Below are positions 1-11,811 of a stretch of DNA of 64,000 nucleotides, piece after piece; the first letter of the stretch is position 1; every line of letters starts with the position of its first letter. The stretch covers positions 10,559,855 through 10,623,854 of the forward strand of contig CM069449.1 of assembly GCA_035610835.1 (NCBI GenBank), in the 5' to 3' direction. Source of the stretch: Ophiura sarsii. Lineage: Eukaryota > Echinodermata > Ophiuroidea > Amphilepidida > Ophiuridae. Position numbers and translations under genes: made by a program. The notes beneath the pieces are model-generated. The model was not told the origin of the DNA and made no database searches. It worked only from the letters and a program-made list of their open reading frames with translations.

Positions 1-459
1 TCATAGGTAGTGTTTGCTTCACCTGTGTGCATAAGACTGCAAAAGAGAATATTTTCATGATTGACAAAAGGTGCAGATTGTGAAAATGACTCAAATTTTC
101 AAAATAATTTTGAAAAAGATAATGAAAAATAGAATGATTTTTTCTTCTTCTTTTTTCATGCGGCAACCAAAACGGATGCGTGCGAGGACGAGAAACTACT
201 ATATTTTTTTATTTGACCTAAACAGTCCTTGTAATTTCCCATGGCATTACAATTTGCACCCCTTTATGTCTACAGGGGGAGTCAAAATAGTCAGGTCCCG
301 ATTTTACTGATTTTTTTTAACCAGTTGATATGCCAAAATTAATATATGACCATCCAGCACAAAGAGGCCGTTAAGTCGGCAGAGCATTTACTGAGATATG
401 GCCAAATAAACATTTCAATAGACAATAGGAAAAAAAGGAATTCTCAATGGATTTATCGT
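1..459 (+). repeat. Dispersed repeat R1, copy 1
   Basis: Bases 1-459 match 63541-64000 in the same orientation with only scattered mismatches and short indels. Both copies run off the window, so neither the full length nor the termini can be seen. There is no convincing coding frame. The type is unknown; it could be part of a larger transposon or a segmental duplicate. Confidence 0.85.
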
Positions 460-583
460 TTTTGTACAGCCAATTTAACATTTTAAAGAGCATTTCCTCG
501 CTCATTATCTTTACATCCCATTTGTGGTGGATGGTCACATATATTTATTGATATGCACAGTAAGACTGCATTGTTAGCTTTAA

Positions 584-860
584 GGCGAGGAAAAAAACAC
601 ACCTTGTTTTATTGGCCCGACCTACCCACTTTGAGCGTTTTTCAAGAATTTGTTTCTCAAATCATGTAAAATCAGCCGTTTTTTGGCCGAAAATCTGTCA
701 ACATTTTTTGTTCACAAATTTTACACAAAATTCCCAATTTTGGCAGATTTTGGTGACATATTAGGTAACAAAATAATATGTAAAAATTAAAACCCTGATC
801 GACCAACCTTAATTGACAGGTCAGTCTGCTCATAAAACAGAGTGTGTGTTTTTTCGTCGC
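584..860. mobile_element. MITE-B copy (GGCGA...TCGCC termini)
   Basis: This is a short element with imperfect terminal inverted repeats. It begins GGCGAGGAAAAAAACACACC and ends in the complementary form of that motif (GTGTGTTTTTTCGTCGC). The subterminal parts carry a 'TGTTTTA' motif and GACCGACC-like words. Related copies lie at 33639-33877, 58951-59213, 59662-59955 and 61218-61446, and a fragment near 3380-3420. It has no coding capacity. The superfamily is not assigned because target duplications are unclear. Confidence 0.75.
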
Positions 861-1254
861 AACTTACAATTGAATTTCATTCAAATTGGTTATTCCAAAT
901 GGGAGATACCTGTACATTTTCCCAAATGTGAAATGTAATTTGTTCCAACTTTCATGAATGCAAAAGTTTAACGCACGCATTTAGAATATGTCAATCAAGG
1001 TGTGTTAGTGTTGGTATTCACAATGCCTACAATGGAAAATGGGGTGTATTTGGAACACTCTTGATTATTCGCTTTTTCGTTAATATATTGTAATTATGGC
1101 CTGGAATAAGGTATTGTCTTTGGAATTTCAACAAGCATGTACTAGTATTTCTACTCCTATAAACAATGACAAAATTGGCCAATTTTAACAAGAAGTATTT
1201 TTCCTGATTTGCTAAAAATGGGACCTGAATATTTTGACTAACCCTGTATTGTGC

Positions 1255-3205
1255 GAGAACTTTGAAAGACGGGTGCCAAATTGTGATACACTTTTTTCTG
1301 GTTTATGTTGTTGGCCAATAAAAATCACACTCGATAAAAAGTAATTAAAATCCAACTAATGAGGTGCAATTTTATAAACCTAAAAGATAAAATCAAGGGT
1401 GGGTTATATCATAACAAGGCACTTATCCTACCATTTAGCGTTGCATGCCTGAGATTCAGTACACTTTTGTTAAGGATTTTGATGTGGTAACAATATTTTA
1501 TATTTTATAGCCTTTAAAGAGCTGGTCTCAACTCCCAAGGCTCCATCACATAATGTTTCTAGAAATAATATTGGGATGTTCTGCCATTTTGAAACTGCAC
1601 CAAATCTTCTGTGACTTTATGCTATATTATTAGAAATTGAGCAAATATAAGCAAAATTAAGAAGTGATTATATCTCATGATTAGTGGGACATATCATTGT
1701 TCAGGTAATACAAAATAATTTGATAAATTAATTAAAAGATATTTAGAAATATTTACAACAATAGGAAAACTTGATTGATTGATATGGAGATCCGTTAATC
1801 GATAACAAAATCAGCTGAAATAGCTTGTCAAATTGTCAAATATTTTAAAGTATTTTTTAGCCATTTTAGTATATTTTACACTCTTCTTGAATACGATTTG
1901 GAAAGACCTTTACAACTGTTATTGTTACATCTTTCATAGCTGCATTATGTAACAAAGAGTTTTATTGCACCATTGCATAGTTTTCGTGTTACTTTTTAGA
2001 AATCAACTTTTAGCACCGTTTTAGGTTGATTTAATGGCACTTTTGTTTCATGGGTAATGTTTTTAAGATGTTTTTTTTTATGTGTAAGGTAATTTATACC
2101 AAATGATTATTGTTGTAGTGTTGTTCTCATAAGTTAATCTGGGCGGGTTTTCTTTCAATGCAAAATTAATTAGCATTGATTAAAATTTGTCAGACGAATG
2201 CATCATATCAAATTTTTCTGTGTTGCATCGCAATTCACACCCAAAAATATTTCCACACAAGAGAATTGTCAAAGACTAGTGCAAAATTGAAATGCATTTT
2301 TCTCTGGCTTAAGCTGTTGCTAAATACAAATTGCATTCAATAAAAAGTAGTTGCATTCCAACTTTAAAACTGAGGTGCAACTTTATATACAATTAAATTG
2401 TGTTTAATAAAAGTAATGCCATTCCAACTACAGTGAAACCTCGTTATCACAAAGTCTGTTAACACAAAATTCCTCATAACACAAAGTGTTTTTTCAAGCC
2501 CCAAGCTTATATTTACATTATTATTTAACCTGATAACACACATTTCTATTAACACAAACCAAAATGTGAGGCCCAAGCAACTTTGTGTTAACAAGGTTTC
2601 CACATGTACTGAGGGGAAATTTTATACCTCAAAGATAAAATTCAAGGCCTGGTTATAATGTGGCCCTTCATTATACCGTGTTATTGTTGTTATTAAAAGT
2701 ACACTTTGTTTGAAGTTTTAAATGTGGTACCAATAATTTGTTTAGGTTTTCTAGCCTTACTGGTATGTCTCTACTCCTACTAAGGGTCCAGCACAGCTAG
2801 GACATTTTTATAAGCATTTATTTAATTGCAATGTTGGAATGTTCTGCCATTTGTATACTGCAACACATCTTAGGTGAATTTTTCCTATTCATGGATTGCA
2901 GAATTGAACAAAAATAAACACTGACAAATGACAACAAAACCATCCTTTTAGAATTGTTGAGATATATCATTGTTTTGGTCTAAAACTATTTAATTTGATA
3001 AATCGGTTAAAAAGTTTTATTTAGAAATGTTTACATACAGTGTAGGAAAACATAATTAATTGTTGATTTTTCAGCTGATCAAACAATATAGCTCAGGAAC
3101 ATTTATTTGTTTTCCAGTCTTTTGGGGCCATTTTGGTTAGTTTTACTCTTGTTTCTTACAGTTTTAAGATCTTAATAGTTTAGTTATCGCACATTTGCAT
3201 AATAT
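1255..3205. repeat. Diverged tandem duplication, about 1 kb unit
   Basis: The stretch at about 1255-1950 is repeated in the same order at about 2268-3205. Shared landmarks include 'gaggtgcaa' plus 'tttata', 'gataaaatcaagg' versus 'gataaaattcaagg', 'ggatgttctgccatt' versus 'gaatgttctgccatt', and an 'aataggaaaac' versus 'tgtaggaaaac' block. The second unit has been interrupted by a pogo-like MITE. No gene is visible in 861-3578. Confidence 0.6.
2431..2606. mobile_element. pogo/Tigger-like MITE
   Basis: This 176-bp element starts CAGTGAAACCTCGTTATCAC and ends with the imperfect inverse, and a TA dinucleotide lies on each side. The terminal motif is the one known from pogo/Tigger (Tc1-mariner superfamily) elements. 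It is inserted in unit 2 of the 1-kb tandem duplication and is absent from unit 1. Confidence 0.75.
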
Positions 3206-3723
3206 CAACATTTGCTATCAACATTTGGATATTTGTATCTGGTAGCAGTAACTTACTACTTGTGAGTATTTGAAATTGGGTAAATAAATAAAAGATGTTT
3301 TGCAATGAAGCTTTTCAGTTAATGGAGTGTTTTTTCTCACAATTACCATTAGCATTAGGCGCAGAAAAATAAATAATATTGTTGTACGGACCGACCGACC
3401 CATTTTATCCTTTTATCTTTCGATTCTTTTCAAGCTTAAAAGACATAAATAAATATATTCCACATAAATTATATAGGTATTTTGTCATGAGTTCAAGTTC
3501 TATGCTCTTTTTCCATGTGCAATGGGTAGCTGTCAGTAAAGCAGTCTTTACAATTGAAATTGAAACATTTCTTGTTCTTTGTTGAAATGGTCCATCCAAT
3601 TAAATAAATTAACTAGTATTGCACTGAAATTGCACCATAAATCAATTGCACATAATTTATTTATGTCTTTTCAGCTTGAAAAGGATCAAAAGAATGTGTT
3701 GAAAAGAACAAAGAAGAGATTAA
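3206..3723. other. AT-rich gene-free stretch
   Basis: No supported gene. A decayed MITE-B end (ACGGACCGACCGACC region, about 3380-3420) is the only recognisable sequence. The open frame that continues into the LINE from 3579 is accidental read-through of this flank. Confidence 0.5.
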
Positions 3724-3765
3724 AGGCATATTATGTGATCTTTTCCAGAGAGCGCCCTCTATTTT

Positions 3766-5160
3766 GTGTAACACTTACAAACCATATCAATAAACACTGT
3801 TTGGCTGAGGAGTTACAGTCCGCCTATAAACAGGCTCATAGTACCGAGACTGCTTTAATGAAGGTTAAGGATGACATCTTGACAAGGCTGGCTCAGCGGC
3901 AATGCGTATTTTTGGTGCTGCTCGATTTGAGTAGTGCCTTTGATACCATAAGTCATGATAACCTTATGGACAGGTTATTTGATCTTGGTGTACGTGATAG
4001 AGTCCTTCAATGGTTTAAGTCATATCTGTCTAACAGACCTAGTAGAGTATGCATAAATGGTGTGTTTTCAAAACCACAAACCTCGGAGATTGGCTTACCC
4101 CAAGGCTCCATAGTGGGGCCACTTGGATTTACTATTTATGTTTTACCTATTGGCCGTATAATTAGATCATTTGATCTCGAGTTCCACATGTACGCTGATG
4201 ATATACAACTATACACTACTTTCAATCCACAGGACCCTTCTTCCATCACCGCTGCTCTGAACAAACTGTCATTTTGCATTGAGGCTCTAAAACAATGGAT
4301 GAATTGCAATGTGCTGAAGCTCAATGACGACAAGACTGAGTTTTTTGTTGCTATTCCATCTCACCTTAAGAGTAGCATGGGCCCTGTGTTGTTGCGTGTT
4401 GGAGATGTTTTAATCTCCCCCACCGATAATGTCCGTAATTTAGGGGTAATGTTCGATTCTTGTATGTCAATGTCCAAACATGTAAAATGTCTTTGCTCAA
4501 ACCTGACATATCATCTTCGCAATATTTCTCGAATAAGGAGATTTCTTGATCGCGATACTTGCCATCTTGTTATCCGCGCACTAATTTTGTCCAAGATTGA
4601 TTACGGAAGTGGCCTGCTTCTTGGTGCCAACAAGACAGACATAAGCAGGCTGCAATGTATTCAGAATTGGGCCGCGAAGATGATATGTCAGGTTCGTAAA
4701 CAGGACCATGCCACACCATGTCTACATGCATTACATTGGCTTCCTGTTGAAAAGAGGATTGTTTTTAAAATTATGTTATTTGTATATAAATGCCTCAACC
4801 ATATGGCACCCAGTTACATCGCTTCAACGCTCACCATCTATCACCCTGCTCGTCCTAACCTGCGTTCAGCATCAGACACCACCGTCTATCTGTTCATAAA
4901 ACCACCAAGCTCCTACAGTCTGCTGAACGTATGACATTTTATTACACTGCCCCCTCCACCTGGAATGACCTCCCAATTCACATCAGAGAGTCTCCATCTG
5001 TAGCCATTTTTAAAAAAGCTCTTAAAACCCATTTGTACAGTAATTAGTTTTGTTTTGTTGAGTATGCTTATTTTTGTTTTGTCATAAAGCGCTACGATCT
5101 CGATGTAGCAGCGCTATATAAATACCAATAATGTATATATGTATATGTATGTATTTATTG
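3766..5160 (+). mobile_element. 5'-truncated CR1/L2-like LINE
   Basis: This non-LTR retrotransposon fragment begins inside the reverse transcriptase domain, as expected from 5' truncation during target-primed reverse transcription. It runs through the RT coding region to a short 3' UTR. The UTR ends in a GCGCTATATAAATACCAATA motif followed by a TGTA-rich tail (about 5110-5160), which is typical of CR1/L2-type 3' ends. It lies nested in MITE-C copy 1. It cannot move by itself because the 5' region, the endonuclease and the start of RT are absent. Confidence 0.85.
3771..5047 (+). pseudogene. Reverse transcriptase remnant (LINE)
   Basis: Translation shows the RT palm with LDLSSAFDTISH (motif A), LPQGSIVGPLGF (motif B) and MYADDIQLY, the YADD catalytic box. 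A long C-terminal part follows with HWLPVEKRIVFK and YKCLNHMAPSYI, typical of CR1/L2-group elements. The first frame stops at 4932-4934. Beyond a frameshift near 4890-4905 the next frame supplies the usual C-terminus (STWNDLPIHIRESPS, ALKTHLYSN) and stops at 5045-5047. The open frame extends upstream to 3579 only by reading through the flanking MITE, so no start codon in the fragment is genuine. Confidence 0.9.
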
Positions 5161-5485
5161 ATTTGTTTAGAAAGTAGATTTTCTTGCAGATTTACATTTC
5201 TGATCATAAATCGTACATACATTCCAAGTTACATAGCGATACGATTCCTAATTACCTCAAAATCATGGTTTTAGAGTGAATTTAGAGTGAAAATATAAAC
5301 TGTCGGTGTTATCTGACAGTTTATTTTCACTCTAAAACCATGATTAAGTAATTAAGAATCGTATCGCCCTGTAACTTGGAATGTATATACCATTTATGAT
5401 CAGAAATGTAAATCTGCAAGAAAATCTTCTTTCAATTTTTTTTCGATGTTGAGGGCGTTCCCTTGAAAGATCACATAATATACCT

Positions 5486-5924
5486 TTAACTGGTGTGTGT
5501 GTGTGTGTGTGTGTGACTTAATCATGTTGCTTCTTGCTTCGTGCATTTTAAAAGCTTTACTTTCATACTGAGAGGATTGGACCAAGCCGATTTTGCTTCC
5601 TCATGTTTGCTGAAGCATATCTCCCGTTCTAAATAACTAATTGGAACGCAATAAAATGCAAATGAAAGCTTATTTACTCAGCTTTCATAATACATCAAGA
5701 TAAAGATATCTTATTTGCCCGGAGTGTTAACATTTTTTGGGGTCACCCTGTACACTTTGCACTGCTTTAGATTTTATTTGATATTTCATTTTCGTTTTAT
5801 ACAATGTCACATGGGTAGGCCTATATTTGGGAGAGCTTTTCTTTAATGCAATAAGTGATCGGCACCGATTTTTATGAAGTTCAACACTGTTTTAAACCTA
5901 TTTTAATGTTGGGTCTTTGGGCAA
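5486..5924. other. Gene-free stretch with a (GT)n microsatellite
   Basis: A (GT)n run lies at about 5492-5514. Nothing else recognisable was seen. Confidence 0.5.
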
Positions 5925-6190
5925 CAGTAAAACTATACGCGTACGAAAAGGTGGCTTTAACTGCCTTTTATATATGTACCCTAAACATGTGAGAGTGATT
6001 CCCCTTTTTCTACCCTTTGCGTGTTTGACCAATAGTGAAACTAACAAAGGTGGTCTTTAACAGCCTTTCATACATGTACTGGTAACATGTGAAAGTCCTT
6101 CCCCTGTATTTACCCCCCGCCGGGTTGGGTGGTGACAATGAAACTAAAAAGGTGGTTTTAACTGCCTTTCACATGTGTACCTAAAATAAA
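5925..6190. repeat. Three degenerate tandem units, about 90 bp
   Basis: Three successive blocks share an 'AGTGAAACTAA'-like word, 'AAGGTGG(T)TTTAAC(A/T)GCCTTT', 'ACATGTG(A)AAGT' and a pyrimidine-rich tail. Units start near 5925, 6030 and 6130. Not coding. Confidence 0.7.
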
Positions 6191-6194
6191 ATAA

Positions 6195-6930
6195 GAGTTT
6201 TCGTCCAAGAACGTCCAACTTCCCAACGAATTGCGTAGGAAAAGTCGACATCGGTGATGGAATGGACGTATCCATAGCGTATCCATAGCGTATTAAACGT
6301 ATACATAGCGTATGACTAACGTATTGATAGCGTATCACTAACTTATAACAAACTTATGACAGCGTATGCGATCGGCGAGCGTATGACCAACTTAACGTAT
6401 TCGAAGCGTATGCTGCCATGTTCGACGTATCCTCAACGTATCCTCGGCGTACAACGAACATGTGACTTATGCCGCTGCAGAAATTGAGTTTCGTACACGG
6501 CGGGACAAGTGTTGCCAGTTCAAGTAAACGCAGCCTAGATGATAACTATTAAAATATCTAAAAGGGTAAATCTATAGGTCCAACCTATAACTTACGACAA
6601 GTAACGTACCTCTAACGGTATGTCAGCGTATGTCAACGTATGTCTAACGTATGTCAGCGTTTGTAAACGTATGTCTAACGTACCACGAACCTATCGGGAA
6701 CTTATGCAGAACGTAAGTTAAGCACACGTTGAGTACGTCGAGAAATTTTGAACGGGCTTGACGTGTTCCAAATTTTCATAACGTATCACAGCGTACTCTT
6801 AACGTAAACGACGTATCTCCAACTTAACCCTAACTTGTATCAGCGTACACCAACGTACGCCAACGTATTTTTCAATATTTCGCATACGTTGTCATACGTT
6901 CAGGCGATACGCCATGGTGTGACAGGGCTA
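6195..6930. mobile_element. MITE-D copy, 5' end missing
   Basis: A CGTA-rich element of the family defined by the intact copies at 7722-8451 and 11812-12541. It lacks about the first 90 bp and begins near the CCAAGAACGTCCAACTTCCC block. It ends with the conserved CCATGGTGTGACAGGG terminus at about 6913-6928. Not coding. Confidence 0.8.
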
Positions 6931-7718
6931 CCGTTCAGCTAGCGTATGTACCGTACAACTAGCGAGCATTCGGCGTTTTGGGAATTTATGGAGGGTTTGA
7001 GTATATGGGTCCCTTGAGTATTCATCCTCACTTCTTCATGGTCTGTCGTGCTGAACACATCAACCCATCATCATACGCTACGCTACGTTAAGTATACGTT
7101 AAGCATACGCTGTGATACGCTGTCATAAATATGTTATAAGTTAGTGATACGCTATCAACACGTTAGTGATACGCTAGGTATACGTTCAATACGCTATGGA
7201 TACGTGACAGGGCCTTACACGATCGCCCGGCATAAGGTGAATATGTGAGAATACGTCGAAACTCGTTGGAAATACGTCAGGCATACGTTAGACATACGGC
7301 ACATACGTTATCAACTCGTTATCACTTCGTTGGCTGTACGTTTCCCCGTCAGCCTACGTTCATCATCAACGTATACCAACTTACGAGTAACGTACCACTA
7401 ACGTATGTCAGCGTATGTCAACGTATATTTAACGTACCACAAACTTACCGGGAACTTTTGCAGAACGTATTAAGCACACGTTGAGTAACTCGAGAAATTT
7501 TGAGCATGCTAAATATTTTTCGCGGGCTCAACGTGTTCCAAATTGTCACAGCGTATCACAGCGTGCTCTTAACGTAAACGACGTATCCCCAACGTACCCC
7601 TAACTTATATCAGCGTACACCAACGTACACCAACGTATTTTTCGATATTTCGCATATGTGGCATACGTTGAGGCGATACGTTATGGTGTGACAGGGCCTT
7701 TATGGTGTGACAGGGCCT
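6931..7718. mobile_element. Rearranged MITE-D fragments
   Basis: Two partial copies are fused. One inverted-looking part ends in TACGTGACAGGGCCTTA at about 7201-7217. Another runs to a terminus at about 7685-7718, where the 'TATGGTGTGACAGGGCCTT' end is itself duplicated in tandem. A non-MITE patch lies near 6960-7060. There are dense AACGTATG/AGCGTATG-type words throughout. Confidence 0.7.
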
Positions 7719-7721
7719 TTA

Positions 7722-8451
7722 CCGGGCCCTGTCACACCATAGCGTATGGCCTGAACGTGGCCTGAACGTACTGCCAACGTATTCAAAAAATAGCTCGAAA
7801 ATTGTCAGAGTCCAAGAACGTCCAACTTCCCAACGAACAAACTTATGACAGCGTATCACAGCGTATGCGATCGGCGAGCGTATGACCAACGTATTCGTAG
7901 CGTATGTTTGCCGTGTTCGACGTATCCTCAGCGTACAACGAACACGTGACTTATACCGCTGCCAAAATTGAGTTTCGTACACGGCGGGACAAGTGTTGCC
8001 AGTTCAAGTAAACGCAGCCTAGATGATAACTATTAAAATACCTAGAAGGATAAATCTATAGGTCCAACCTATAACTTACGACGAGTAACGTACCTCTAAC
8101 GCATGTCAGCGTATGTCAACGTATTTCCAACTCTAACGTATGTCAGCGTTTGTAAACGTATGTCTAACGTACCACGAACCTATCGGGAACTTATGCAGAA
8201 CGTAAGTTAAGCACACGTTGAGTAGGCCTACGTCGAGAAATTTTGAACATGCTCAATAATTTTTCGCGGGCTCGACGTGTTCCAAATTTTCACAGCGTAT
8301 CACAGCGTGCTCTTAACGTAAACGACGTATCCCCAACTTACCCATAACTTATATCAGCGTACACCAACGTACACCAACGTATTTTTGATATTTTCGCATA
8401 GGCCCTACGTTGGCATACGTTCAGGCGATACGCCATGGTGTGACAGGGCCT
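7722..8451. mobile_element. MITE-D, complete 730-bp copy
   Basis: Flanked by TTA on both sides (7719-7721 and 8452-8454). The terminal inverted repeats are based on GGCCCTGTCACACCATRGCG and extend inward for about 75 bp. It has the same length as the copy at 11812-12541. A TTA target duplication is characteristic of the PIF/Harbinger superfamily, so a Harbinger-type origin is inferred. It is non-autonomous, with no transposase frame. Confidence 0.8.
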
Positions 8452-8494
8452 TTAGATATGATACTGATTACTGATTTAAAATGAGCTAACATTA

Positions 8495-9527
8495 CAGGGG
8501 TCTAAAAAAACCGTGCACGTGTTTACCCAACTTATTGACCATGAACATCTAGGATTTGGTGTAACAATTGTTTACATATTGATAGACTACACGCTTAGCT
8601 TGCATATGCCGTTTATTTCATCTAATTTGGTTTTGTCAATCCTGAGATATAATCAATTAACTAAAGCTACCTAAAATCGACGTTGTGCCACTTTTACAGA
8701 AAGAATGCTTAAGATAAGCATTAACACCCTCGTCCTCCTAAGGTAGGGTGGTCGCCGATTGCGCTAAAACGCAAAGAACAGTGACCTAGGGCGTCTTGGT
8801 GATCGCATTTACGTCCCCTGCGCTCATTTTGACGAAAACAAATTGAGGGTGTCACCTTACCCGGGGGTAGGGTGAGCCGTCAAAGTCCGATAGTAAGGGG
8901 GGGGGGGGGGGTGCCACCTTACAATTTTTCAAATCGCCATTTTTATTTCTTTTATTTTTAATTGTATGGTCCTGAATATTATAGCATAGGCCTATGGTAG
9001 AAACACCATTTCCCTCACTTATAAGCAAAAAACCGGGCGAAATTCCGATATTTGGAACTTTTTTGGCGAAGATTTCTATTTTGGCCTATTTCACTGTGTA
9101 GCGAATACGGCGGGATTTGAGGTCGGCCATGTTTGGTGACGTCATTGTGACGTCATGCGTATGATGTTTATACTTGTTTTGGTATGTATGGATAGAGGGA
9201 ATCTCTAGCTATACCATGGTACCCAAATAAGCATACTCTGCATTTCGGATTAGATTTGTTTATGGGATGGTAACAACCCCCAACCCCCTCTCCGGAGTAA
9301 CCCTTTCTATTCATTGCAAACTGTAAAGTGGCACAACGTCGATTCTAGGTACCTTTAGCTAAATGGTCATATCTCAAGGTTGACAAAACCAAATCAGATA
9401 ATATAAACGGCATATGAAAGCTAGGCGTTTGGTCTATTAATATATATACAATTGTTACAACAACTCCTATAAGTTCATGGTCAATAAGTTAGGTAAACAC
9501 GTGCACGGTTTTTTTTGAGACACCCTG
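8495..9527. mobile_element. TA-flanked foldback element, 1,033 bp
   Basis: Inverted arms of roughly 200 bp (8495-8700 and 9320-9527) enclose a unique centre. TA lies on each side. The left end reads CAGGGGTCTAAAAAAACCGT; the right end is its imperfect inverse (ACGGTTTTTTTTGAGACACC). TA duplication and CAGG(G)-type ends suggest a Tc1/mariner-type non-autonomous element. The centre has a G run at 8898-8912. Confidence 0.8.
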
Positions 9528-9684
9528 TATAAACACCTGGTCAGAAACTTGGTGTGTAAGGTGTATACCATTTCACAATTGAAAACACAATACAAATTAG
9601 TTGAAAGGTTGCTCTGTGTTTCCATTTCTGCTAAATCACATGATGTTTTATAATCGATATAACATTTCATTTATAAACCCACTA

Positions 9685-10735
9685 GGGGAGAGCGGGGAGT
9701 GTACACCCTAGGCTATGGGACAGGTTCGCCCACTACACCGCGTGCCACTTGTTGAATTTGACGAACACGCACAATATTCCGCTGTTTGTTGCGAGCTTCC
9801 AATGGTAACATGTTAGATCTCCGTAAATGTTTGTCAAATGATCATCTAAAAACAAGTTTTACAATACAAAAGGGGAATTTGTTCAATTTTTGATATTGAA
9901 TATTTTCTAAAGATATTCGTACAGAAGATTTTAATGTAAATCATCATGTGTATATCTATTTGATAACTACTTCTTTATGAAGCCTAATTATGAGCCCATA
10001 GCGAACTTGCCCCGGCCTATGGACGAAACAGGTGCACCATTTTGAGACACTGTCTTTATCCTTTACTCATCACTTCTAGGTAGGAAAAGGGATTGGTTAT
10101 GGATTTGATGCAGTTATAAATCTGTCATTGTCTGTAGGACACGCACAGTTACCGGGTCAATGCACCATTGTGCTATGGGGCACATTCGCCCTTTCATTAA
10201 CATGTTTAAGATTTTGTCGAATTTCAAAATTGTAATTCACCTCCTGTAGCCTATTTGTAACTATAAAAAAAACTATCTGGAATGGAGTAGCAATACAATT
10301 AAAAGATAATATTTTAAAATTTGGTATTGATTATCATTTTAAAATTCTAAAACAATATATTCCGCAAAAATGACCCCAACCTCAAATTTTGGACTCCCTA
10401 CATTTCATTTTGGAAGAAAATCAAATTGCATAACAAATGTGTAGGCCTATATCTATTTGATAACTACTTTACTTTATGAAGCTTATTTATGAGCCCATAG
10501 CGAACTTGCTCCGGCCTACGGACGAAATTGCCCCAGGGGTGGGGGTGCACCATTTTAAGACAGTCTTTATCCTTTACTCATCACTTTACAGTAAGGCCTA
10601 GGGTATTGAAATTGTTGTCAAGATATCAATCTTTCATTTAATATCAAATAGGTCCAATCAATCTTAAAAATTGACGTCTCTAGCCCATTTCAAATGAAAA
10701 TTGGGCGAACACCCCCCCCCCCCCCCGCTCTCCCC
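9685..10735. mobile_element. TA-flanked element, GGGGAGAGCGGGG ends, copy 1
   Basis: It starts GGGGAGAGCGGGGAGTGTAC after TA and ends CCCCGCTCTCCCC before TA. Repeated internal wording such as 'gagcccatagcgaacttgc' occurs twice (about 9991 and 10491), so the inside is partly tandemly duplicated. Related to the element at 13732-14567. No coding frame. Confidence 0.75.
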
Positions 10736-11811
10736 TAATAATTATTTGAAATGTTGTTTTGCGTTTTCGATTTCTGCTAAAGTCACATGATGTTTTGATA
10801 TAAATGATACTAATTCCGTATATTGTTTCTGCCAACTCACGTGATATTCGTGGTCATGCCCGAGTATGAACCTGAACCTTAACGTTGGGGAAAAGGTCAG
10901 ACTACCCATCACTATAGTTTGGTTTCGGTACGATATTAACGTAAACATGTATTATTAGGCCAATAAAAATAAAAGTTTATCTCAGATTTAAAATTCGCAT
11001 TTTACCGCATAACTTTTTTTCCACAAACCTTTTTACCTGAACTATTGAAAACAGTATTTAACTCAAGAAAACAACTGACTCCAGTGATTTATTGGACTAT
11101 GCTTTCTCATTGTGAAGTATACCATATCACCGTAATGTTCTTGCTTCACTGAGCCTGTCTCATGTTTTAGAAAGGCGCATTTCGCATAGCATTTTTACTA
11201 CAAAAACAACAACAAACAATCGCATTTCGCAGGTTTCGTCTGAAACACACTTTTATTTTTTTATTTGGCCTTTCCACGCCCATTAAGCATGTTAAGAGAA
11301 ACGTAGGGCCTATGTATTCAGTTAAAACCATAAACATGCGAGTGATTTTAAGGTTTCATAACTCATTTGTACAATTTGGTGGAAGCAGTGCATGTGCCAG
11401 TCAGTATTGCAGATTGCAGATGATAATTGAGTATATCTAAGGAGATATGGTGAGTAAGATTTTGTTCTTGAAATCAACATACGACGTGCCCATACCAACT
11501 AATTCGATGTAATGCTCGACCATTTTCGGGTACCAATTCGAAACTAGCAACGCTTCTTCAGTATCAGGCGTTATATGGGACCCAACTGATTTGGGTAAAT
11601 TGCAAAGAGAAGCTGCAAATGAATTATTCAATATAACTTTATCAACCCTGCCCAACCGTATTGGGCAATGATTTTGTTTGACCAACACAACACTACAGTC
11701 AATCTTTTTAACCAACAAATTAGTGATTGCTCAAATATTTTTGACCAACGAATTTGCAGTGAAGGACATGCCAAAATAAAGCCATTGAAATTATGAAATT
11801 CAAGAATGTTA
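10736..11811. other. Gene-poor stretch with one 93-codon frame on -
   Basis: The first 80 bp resemble 9590-9668, which places the preceding element inside a small duplication. An open frame on - at 11437-11718 encodes 93 residues with even codon use and motifs such as NWYPKMVEHYIELVG. It has no recognisable domain and could be a decayed transposon protein. I do not call it a gene. Confidence 0.4.

Larger units (their letters stand above)
3724..5485. mobile_element. MITE-C copy 1, split by a LINE
   Basis: A palindromic TTAA-flanked element (TTAA at 3720-3723 and 5486-5489). It starts AGGCATATTATGTGATCTTT and ends with the inverse of that. The right part (5165-5485) carries the family's long hairpin arms around the TTTAGAGTGAA motif. 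Comparison with the intact copy at 17491-17863 shows that about 1.4 kb of LINE sequence has been inserted after the CGCCCTCTATT motif, near 3765. TTAA flanks suggest piggyBac-type mobilisation (inference). Confidence 0.8.

Noticed and set aside
3579..3770. N-terminal part of the LINE open frame as genuine protein
   Set aside because: Bases up to about 3765 belong to flanking DNA and MITE-C; the frame is open by chance.
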